Shown: one piece after another, positions 58,103-64,000 of the stretch
How the letters are laid out: the number at the start of each line of letters is the position of its first letter
How positions within the stretch are numbered: position 1 is the first letter of the stretch
DNA from: Nitrospira sp.
GTDB taxonomy: Bacteria; Nitrospirota; Nitrospiria; Nitrospirales; Nitrospiraceae
DNA length: 64,000 nt
Direction of reading: 5' to 3'
Assembly: GCA_009594995.1 (NCBI GenBank)
Contig: VOPR01000016.1
Location: forward strand, 1-64,000
Program-made: the position numbers and the translations under genes
The notes under the pieces: generated by a model
What the model saw: the letters and a program-made list of their open reading frames with translations, nothing else
The model's database searches: none
Told to the model about the DNA's origin: nothing

Positions 58103-60373
58103 TCAGAATTGGCCGCAGGATGATTCGCTTCGATGCAGCAGGGTCGGACGCAGACAGAATCCTCGCCACGGCGAATGATCCCAGGACCAGTTCAGCAGTG
58201 CATATTCCGTGTGCGTGACACGGTTGTCGATGGTACGTCCAAATCCGCCGATGCGCAACGAGAAGCCGGCGGGGAGCAGGAAATCTTTCAAGAGTCCGAA
58301 TTCCGTGAAATTGCCGGCGTAGTAGGCAGGATCGCCCTGTTCGTTCACAAAATGCTCACCGCGCCAAACGGTCACATAGGGCCGCCACCCGTCGAGGTTC
58401 ACCCCGGCGGTTAGCTGATACCCGCGCCCCCGCACGATCGGTGCGCCGCCTTGAGTCGGTTCGTTCTGGCTCGTGAGGTACAACGCCATCACATCGATCT
58501 CCTTGAACCAAGGCAAGGCAGACCAGTATCGGCCTGGCTGGAAGGTCAATTGCGGGCCGAAGGCCGTCAGGAAATTATTCGAGGCGGGTCTGTCGCGTGG
58601 AAGGCCTACGCCGAAGAACGTGCGGGATTCAGAGTATTGCGTCCCCCCGCTGTGAGCCCAATAGACCTGACCATTGAAGGAAAGGAATCCCGCGCCTGCT
58701 CGCCCCGCATAGCCCACGTCGAAACGTTCCGCCTTTTGGAACGTTTCAAGCTGCTTCCAATTGATGAAGAGATCCTGCTGATAATGTTCTCGGTTCACCA
58801 GCAATTGGAAGCCCTGCTCGAGGGGGCGTGCAAACAACGTAGCATCGTTAAACAGCGCATCCACAAAAGGGTGGTTGCGCTTGATGGTGCCAGCAATCAC
58901 CGATACCTGCGGCCAGAATTCATATTCTGCCGATAGGACCGGCTGCACGGTGTGGAAGCGTTGAGTGTCCCCGACAGGCAACCCTGCAAACACGCCGATA
59001 TCAAAGTGTAGTCTCGGCGAAGGGGCATAGCGAAGTACCGGTGCCAGGTACTGTCCGGCGAAAGTGGCATTGGCTACGGGCCGTCCGCCGATCTGTCCGA
59101 GGCCGGAATAGTTAATGTTGTAGACGTAGGTCAGCGCATCGACCTTAGCTGTGAATCGCGGCTCGGTAGTTTCTGGCTGTTCGGACGCCCCAGTGTTCTG
59201 AGTGGGGAACAGGTCTCTCATGAGGCGCCCGTCAGCCGTATCCCAGTTCCAGTTGAAGACCAGATATTGTTGATTGACCCACTTAAAGGTATCCCGGTTC
59301 TGATAATTCACCCCGTCTTCGGTGAAGAAGGCCCGGATGCGGCGTGCTTGGACGCCAAACTCGATGGAGGCCGACTCGCCGAGCGGGACGATCTTTGAGA
59401 GGCCGAATTCGGGGAAATTGCTGGCGGCGTATTCAGGGTCGCCCTGCTGACTCAAGAAGTGACGTCCCCTCCAAAAGGAGACCGACGGCCTCCATCCCGA
59501 GAAGTCCATCCAGACGATCAGTTCATAGCCGCGCCCCCGAACGGCAGGGCCACCGGCGAGCGAGTCGTTCAACGACGTCAAATAGGTGGCGCGAATGCCG
59601 GCTTGGCGCCACCAGGTCAGGGCCTGGAAATATGTGGAGGGTTCCACGACCAGTTCTGGGCCTAGGGCGGTGGTGAGATTGTCGGCCGTATCGAACGATC
59701 GATCCAGCTTCCAGAGCGCCTGCCCATTGTGGACCCAATGGGCCTGGGCGTTGAAGCGGAACGGACCGGCCAGAAATTGCCCAGCATAACCGACATCATA
59801 GCGATTCGTGGCGGAGCCACGGAACGCCTGTTCCCAGTTGATGAAGAGGTCTTGCCGATAGTGTCTGGAATCCACTAGCATTTGAGCCCCCTGCTCAATT
59901 GGGCGCAGGAAGCGATTGCCCCGATAGAAGACGGCATTGTGGAAATCCTGATGGGGTACACGCAGCGTTCCGATGATGCCCGTCAGCGCCTCGCTGGGCT
60001 GATAGGTCAACCGTAGGATGGGACGGACTTGTGAGATTTCGGTATCGTGCCCGAACGGCATGTTGACGAACACGCCCAGCTCAGCCTCAAGTCCGGGAAG
60101 CAGGCGTCTGTAGATCGAGGCATTCACCAAGTTGCCAATGAGAGTGGTATCTCGCCCAAGACCGTTCGTGAAGGTATTGTCTTCCAGCCCCTGTTTCTCC
60201 AGATTGAGGACGTAGGTGGTGGTGGAGAACCGCATGTCGACCAGATGAGAAGGGGCGGGGTGGTCGTTTTCTTCAGCGAGGAGCAGTCCGGGGAAGGCCA
60301 GTAGAGTCAGCGTGAGGAATAGGCATGCCCGTGAGAGACGACAAGAACGGCGATGGGTGGGGTGGAGTGTCAC
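58103..60373 (-). CDS. Large outer-membrane-type protein made of two tandem homologous units
   Basis: The protein (756 aa from GTG 60373; an ATG at 60544 would give 813 aa) has a signal peptide (LSRACLFLTLTLLAFPGLLLA). Its body is two copies of one unit: about residues 44-380 and 404-734. Matching elements are RQDLFINWEQ and QQDLFINWKQ, VRGRGYELIVWM and VRGRGYQLTAGV, FLSQQGDPEYAASNF and FVNEQGDPAYYAGNF, and NWNWD and NWSWD, offset by about 355-370 residues. Each unit looks like a beta-barrel. The last residue is Phe, typical of barrel proteins. The start is uncertain because neither candidate has a clear Shine-Dalgarno; GTG 60373 is favoured for the position of the signal peptide. I cannot name the family. 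Confidence 0.65.
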   Translation of the reverse strand: MTLHPTHRRSCRLSRACLFLTLTLLAFPGLLLAEENDHPAPSHLVDMRFSTTTYVLNLEKQGLEDNTFTNGLGRDTTLIGNLVNASIYRRLLPGLEAELGVFVNMPFGHDTEISQVRPILRLTYQPSEALTGIIGTLRVPHQDFHNAVFYRGNRFLRPIEQGAQMLVDSRHYRQDLFINWEQAFRGSATNRYDVGYAGQFLAGPFRFNAQAHWVHNGQALWKLDRSFDTADNLTTALGPELVVEPSTYFQALTWWRQAGIRATYLTSLNDSLAGGPAVRGRGYELIVWMDFSGWRPSVSFWRGRHFLSQQGDPEYAASNFPEFGLSKIVPLGESASIEFGVQARRIRAFFTEDGVNYQNRDTFKWVNQQYLVFNWNWDTADGRLMRDLFPTQNTGASEQPETTEPRFTAKVDALTYVYNINYSGLGQIGGRPVANATFAGQYLAPVLRYAPSPRLHFDIGVFAGLPVGDTQRFHTVQPVLSAEYEFWPQVSVIAGTIKRNHPFVDALFNDATLFARPLEQGFQLLVNREHYQQDLFINWKQLETFQKAERFDVGYAGRAGAGFLSFNGQVYWAHSGGTQYSESRTFFGVGLPRDRPASNNFLTAFGPQLTFQPGRYWSALPWFKEIDVMALYLTSQNEPTQGGAPIVRGRGYQLTAGVNLDGWRPYVTVWRGEHFVNEQGDPAYYAGNFTEFGLLKDFLLPAGFSLRIGGFGRTIDNRVTHTEYALLNWSWDHSPWRGFCLRPTLLHRSESSCGQF

Positions 60374-60498
60374 GTGTGGGGGGGGATCATAAGAATCGGG
60401 ACGGTGCCGCGTCAATGACCCTGTTATTGATACCCCACCGGGCTGGAAGGGGATAGGGTGCAGGGCGCGAGGTGATGCTCCAGCCAACTGAGAACAGA

Positions 60499-62022
60499 AT
60501 GGAAAAAGAAGTCGGGAAAACGTTATCGGTACAAAGTTGGACATCGGCTTCGGTGATGTTGTTGGGGGTTACCGGGGCGAGTAAAGCGCTGGGGTTTTTC
60601 CGTGAACTGTTGTTGGCGAGTTACCTAGGTGCGAGTGGGCAGGTGGATGCGTATGCGGTTGCCTATGCGATTCCTCTCTTCTTGATTGGCGGCGTTGGGT
60701 ATGCCTTCTCGACGAGTATAGTTCCTGGATATCATCAAGAGGTGGCAGAGCGTGGACGTAAGGCGGGCACTCGATTTCTAGCCACCACGTGTTTTTCAAC
60801 GTTCGTGTGGTCCCTATTGTTGTTGATTCCTGTGTGGACTGTGCCGGAAGTGTTGGTAGGGGTAGCAGCTCCATCATTGCCGGACGGTACGGCCCGCTTG
60901 ACCGCCGATCTGATGGGTTGGTTAGCGCTGTACGTGTTGTTGTTGAACATGGTGTATGTGTTGTCGGCGGCCTTTCATGCCCTCAGTCACTTTCGGGTGC
61001 CGGCGGCGAGTGAGCTGGTGTTTAACCTCACCGCGCTGGTGGTGTTTGTGGGCCTCGTTGCTCGCTGGGAGGTGCGCGCCTTGGTGATTGGAAACTTGGT
61101 AGGCATTGCGGCCTGCGGCTTGCTGCTGGCTCTTGCCCTACTTAGCGTAAAGCGCGAATGGGGCGGGGGGATGGTTCGACCGGGGGAAGTGGGCGCCCCG
61201 CTGCTGACCTCTTTGCCCATCGCAGCATATTACCTCTGTTCACAGTTTCCAGGTATGCTCGCTAACTACTTTGCCGGGGGATTGGCCGAAGGCAGTATTG
61301 CGGCGTTCAGTTATGCCAAAATATTGCTGACCGCAGTGGTCACCCTTATTACGCTGAGCGTGGCACGCGGGGTTTTTCCGACCTTTGCTGACTTGTTTGC
61401 AAGCGGCCAACGGGAGGCGCTGCATCGGTTTGTGGTGGGGTTGGGCAAACTCGTCGTGGTGATCTTTGTGCCGCTATCGATAGTGGCTGTTGCGTATCGT
61501 GAACCGGTGTTGAGGGTGCTGTACCAGCGAGGGTTGTTCGATGATACGGCGCTCCAACTGACGGTGACAGCCTTTGCCTGCATGGCCATCGGACTGACCT
61601 TTGCGGCTTGGGAACCGATCGGCACACGCGCGCTCTATGCGGTGGGAGATGCCCGGTCTCCCTTGCTGGCTACGACGGGAAGTGTGTGTGTGCTGGTTCC
61701 GCTGTTAGTCGTCTTAACGCCCCTGTTCGGACTGGGCGGCGTCGCGCTGAGCCTGTCACTGGCCTTAGCTGCGGATAGTGCGCTACAGGTGTTGTATCTG
61801 GGGCGAAGGTTGGAATCGTCCATCGGGCTAGACCTCGCATCATTCTTCGTAAAATGCACTGCCTGCGCGTCGCTAGCGGGAGGTTTCCTGTTCATGCTCC
61901 CAGGTGTTGGCTTGGGTGTTGTGTGTGCTGGCACCGTCCTCTTTGCCTGCGCGTATGCACTGTTGGTTCAGGTATTGGTGCAGCCGATCCGGTCAATTGT
62001 GATGGTGACCGCTGCACGGTAG
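60499..62022 (+). CDS. MurJ/Wzx-like lipid-linked oligosaccharide flippase (MVF family)
   Basis: The 507-aa protein has 13-14 predicted membrane helices and the MVF N-terminal pattern SKALGFFRELLLASYLGASGQVDAYAVAYAIPLF. Candidates are lipid II flippase MurJ or a repeat-unit flippase. The downstream O-antigen ligase-like gene and GT9 gene favour a surface-polysaccharide role. Starts at ATG 60475 (515 aa) and ATG 60499 are both possible; neither has a strong ribosome binding site. It diverges from the tandem-unit protein, with about 100 bp between the two starts. Confidence 0.78.
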   Translation: MEKEVGKTLSVQSWTSASVMLLGVTGASKALGFFRELLLASYLGASGQVDAYAVAYAIPLFLIGGVGYAFSTSIVPGYHQEVAERGRKAGTRFLATTCFSTFVWSLLLLIPVWTVPEVLVGVAAPSLPDGTARLTADLMGWLALYVLLLNMVYVLSAAFHALSHFRVPAASELVFNLTALVVFVGLVARWEVRALVIGNLVGIAACGLLLALALLSVKREWGGGMVRPGEVGAPLLTSLPIAAYYLCSQFPGMLANYFAGGLAEGSIAAFSYAKILLTAVVTLITLSVARGVFPTFADLFASGQREALHRFVVGLGKLVVVIFVPLSIVAVAYREPVLRVLYQRGLFDDTALQLTVTAFACMAIGLTFAAWEPIGTRALYAVGDARSPLLATTGSVCVLVPLLVVLTPLFGLGGVALSLSLALAADSALQVLYLGRRLESSIGLDLASFFVKCTACASLAGGFLFMLPGVGLGVVCAGTVLFACAYALLVQVLVQPIRSIVMVTAAR

Positions 62023-62032
62023 GGAGCATGGT

Positions 62033-63376
62033 GTGCGCAAGAGTTTGAGAATGACGGATCCATCAGGTCAATCTGCCGCTTCTGGTCCGCAAGTATCCAT
62101 GCAGTTGGATCCCTTTCTCATCCTGAGCATGTGGTTGGGGATCTCACTTCTTTTTGTGAATCCAAGCAAAGACGGCTGGTTTGAGTGGCTTTACCTGCCC
62201 GTCGCTTCAGGTTACGGGCTGTCTCTATTTGAGGCTGTCGCAATATTTGTGAACGTGGTGGTGATTGTGGCAAAGGGCTTCGTGGTGAAGCCGGCAGAGC
62301 GTCGCATTATTTTAGCCTTATTCCTTGTCTTGTGTAGTAGGGCCATTTCGATTGTTCTCGCGCAAGAATCCACCCCCGACCAATTCCTAAGTCTCCTGCG
62401 GTATTCCGGAATCGCTGTCCTTATCATCGGTTCTGCAGGCCTCTTTAGCGTGCGTTCGAGCAGGACGGCTTTTGTCGTGGGCGCTACCATTGCTGCACTG
62501 ACAGAGGCTCTCGGCGGGATGTTAATCACCTTGTCGTCGAGCGGAGAGCAACGGGGCATTCTGGTTAGCGAAGGCGCCTATGTGGTGGAAGCATTTATTG
62601 CGACGCTGTGTTTGCTCGTTGCTGCGAAGCGTGTCAATTTCGTTTTTCCCGCAGGATTGGGGTTGGTTGTAATCATCGGAGGAGTGCTGGCGAGTCTCAC
62701 ACGCACAGGAATGATCCTCGCTGCCCTTTCACTGGCCCTGGCCTATGGATATTTGGCCTACAGCCAAAGGTCCAAGCGCTACCAGATGCTTCTCGTCGGC
62801 GGCGGGTTGGCCACGCTAGTGGCGGGTCTCTGCGCAGTGGCCTATCTTTCCCTGCCGCGTGTGGGACAGGTTATCGAAGAAAGAATTCTGATGGCGTTTC
62901 ATGGGGAAGGATCGGTTCTGGAACGGTATTATCTGTGGGATAGGGCTCTTGCTGCGTTTCTTGAGTACCCGATCACAGGCATTGGTTCAGGCGGGTTCGC
63001 TCGACAGCAGGCTAGTCTGCCTCAGCTTTTTGGGATTGAGTCTCCCTACCAATACACTGATGTTGAGGAATTGCCGGGGGTGCATAATTTGGTCTTAGGT
63101 GTTGCGTCAGAAACAGGACTGGCGGGATTATCTGCCTATGCAGTTTGGTTCAGCATAGTTATCATGCTTTCTGTTCGGGCGCTGAAGGTTGGGCGCTCCT
63201 CTTCCGAAGTTGCTCCCATCGCTGCCGCTATTCTTCTATTGGCCTTGGCTTTGTCTGACTTTTGGGCAAGTGGCAGTTTCTTGCCGAGCTTTTCAATTCT
63301 CGCAGGTTTTGTCCTCGGTTGGTTGCGTGAGTTGAGAGCGGCGGCTCTTGACCATAGCCGCCTCGGTTTCGCTTAG
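62033..63376 (+). CDS. O-antigen ligase/polymerase family membrane protein
   Basis: The 447-aa protein has about 12 hydrophobic segments and the late periplasmic loop signature YTDVEELPGVHNLVLGVASE, with the His-Asn pair typical of WaaL/Wzy (PF04932-type) enzymes, and TGIGSGGFARQQ. It would polymerise or ligate surface-polysaccharide repeat units. It starts at GTG 62033, 7 nt after AGGGAG (62021-62026), and the previous stop is only 10 bp away, so it is co-transcribed with the flippase. The 112-bp gap to the next gene shows nothing. Confidence 0.8.
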   Translation: MRKSLRMTDPSGQSAASGPQVSMQLDPFLILSMWLGISLLFVNPSKDGWFEWLYLPVASGYGLSLFEAVAIFVNVVVIVAKGFVVKPAERRIILALFLVLCSRAISIVLAQESTPDQFLSLLRYSGIAVLIIGSAGLFSVRSSRTAFVVGATIAALTEALGGMLITLSSSGEQRGILVSEGAYVVEAFIATLCLLVAAKRVNFVFPAGLGLVVIIGGVLASLTRTGMILAALSLALAYGYLAYSQRSKRYQMLLVGGGLATLVAGLCAVAYLSLPRVGQVIEERILMAFHGEGSVLERYYLWDRALAAFLEYPITGIGSGGFARQQASLPQLFGIESPYQYTDVEELPGVHNLVLGVASETGLAGLSAYAVWFSIVIMLSVRALKVGRSSSEVAPIAAAILLLALALSDFWASGSFLPSFSILAGFVLGWLRELRAAALDHSRLGFA

Positions 63377-63488
63377 CAACAGAGGTAATTGGTTGGCTCC
63401 TGGGGTATCCCGATTAGATTTATCCTGCCACGATTCCCTCATGTGCGTGTGCTGAGAGTCACGGGTTCCAACGGTTGGAAGGTGTGAT

Positions 63489-64000
63489 GTGGATAGACTT
63501 GTGGTCTTCCAGACGTGGGGAATCGGGGACATGGTGATGACGACACCAATGCTGCGCCATCTGCGCGCACATCTTCCTCAAGCACATCTTACTGTCGTTG
63601 CCGGCTCGGCGGCCGCAGCGGAGGTAATTCAGAATTCATCACTATGCGATGATATTCGCATGATGTCCTTCCGGGATAGTTCGCCCATCTCGATTCTCCG
63701 ATTTTTTTTGCGCCTGCGAAAAGATAGGTTTGACGCTGCAGTAGTTGCGAGTCGACTCTCGCCAAGAATCGCGCTTTGCCTCCGCACGTTCTCCGGGGTC
63801 AAGATTGTGATGGGGGATGGAGCGGGGGCTCGGGGGTGGGGATATACCCACTGGCGAGCGGTTGATGTGAGCCATCATAAAGTCATGGAGAATCTCTCCA
63901 TTCTTGAACCATTATGGCCCACTGAGTCGGCGGGGGCTGTGTATTTTCATCTGGATGAAAGTGCCCGAACTGAGGCCGCATCTGCCTGGGCCAACTCCCA
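63489..64000 (+). CDS. GT9 heptosyltransferase-like glycosyltransferase, 3' end cut by the window
   Basis: A reading frame opens at GTG 63489, 6 nt after GGAAGG (63477-63482), and stays open to the last base (170 codons). It reads VDRLVVFQTWGIGDMVMTTPMLRHL at the start, with the GIGDMVMTTP signature of GT9/ADP-heptose:LPS heptosyltransferases, then HLPQAHLTVVAGSAAA. The rest includes RFDAAVVASRLSPRIALCL and a Gly-rich stretch with a YTHWRAVDVSHHKV segment. This confirms that the locus makes a surface glycan. The truncated frame could be heptose- or other-sugar-specific. Confidence 0.8.
   Translation, partial: MDRLVVFQTWGIGDMVMTTPMLRHLRAHLPQAHLTVVAGSAAAAEVIQNSSLCDDIRMMSFRDSSPISILRFFLRLRKDRFDAAVVASRLSPRIALCLRTFSGVKIVMGDGAGARGWGYTHWRAVDVSHHKVMENLSILEPLWPTESAGAVYFHLDESARTEAASAWANS

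Overview
The window looks like chromosomal DNA of an autotrophic, diderm, Nitrospira-like bacterium (phylum Nitrospirota). This lineage call is an inference. It rests on a nearly contiguous set of reductive TCA (rTCA) cycle genes with two-subunit ATP-citrate lyase and a five-subunit 2-oxoacid:ferredoxin oxidoreductase, a system II (ResB/CcsA) cytochrome c maturation cluster, squalene-hopene cyclase, and outer-membrane biogenesis genes. No rRNA or nitrite-oxidation gene is present to confirm it. There is no sign of phage, IS elements or CRISPR; gene density is high and most intergenic gaps are below 300 bp.

Layout. 1-4.2 kb: five-gene 2-oxoacid:ferredoxin oxidoreductase operon (beta, gamma, ferredoxin-like, CODH-epsilon-like, alpha), closed by a perfect bidirectional terminator. 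4.2-8 kb: miscellaneous genes (an unknown 82-aa protein, an Rsm22-type methyltransferase, a zinc-ribbon protein, a dual-specificity phosphatase with an apparently leaderless promoter, mutM). 8.1-20.5 kb: the rTCA block aclB-aclA-acnA-icd-frdB-frdA-sucC-sucD, ended by a strong terminator. 20.7-26 kb: B12/radical SAM protein, DUF72 protein, and the SAM-cycle pair metK-ahcY. 26.3-30.7 kb: cytochrome c maturation (resB, ccsA, two TlpA-like thioredoxins, ccdA). 30.7-34.1 kb: geranylgeranyl-reductase-like flavoprotein, BamD-like lipoprotein, fabH behind a near-consensus promoter. 34.1-38.4 kb: phosphate uptake (DUF47 protein, PiT) facing phoB-phoR. 38.5-43.4 kb: ispH, smc. 43.5-46.6 kb: hopanoid genes (shc, hpnG). 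46.6-51.7 kb: an Mla-type lipid transport operon followed by a POTRA-less Omp85-like barrel and a DUF3187 protein. 51.8-55.2 kb: dxs, ispG, tRNA-Cys. 55.6-60.4 kb: a cation:proton antiporter with RCK domain, an outer-membrane barrel protein, and a large outer-membrane protein built from two tandem copies of one unit. 60.5-64 kb: start of a surface-polysaccharide locus (flippase, O-antigen ligase/polymerase, and a GT9 glycosyltransferase cut by the window end).

How the genes fit together. The first 20 kb supply most carbon-fixation steps: citrate cleavage, citrate/isocitrate interconversion, reductive carboxylation to isocitrate, fumarate reduction, succinyl-CoA formation and one ferredoxin-dependent carboxylation. 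Fumarase, malate dehydrogenase and a second oxoacid oxidoreductase must be elsewhere. The 38-55 kb stretch links isoprenoid precursor synthesis (dxs, ispG, ispH) to hopanoid synthesis (shc, hpnG) and to envelope lipid transport (mlaEFDC plus a barrel). The most interesting leads are the Mla-plus-Omp85 arrangement beside the hopanoid genes, the tandemly duplicated outer-membrane protein, the fumarate reductase flavoprotein without the covalent-FAD histidine and without a membrane anchor, and the CODH-epsilon-like oxidoreductase subunit. I did not find a clearly unprecedented system; these are the strongest candidates.
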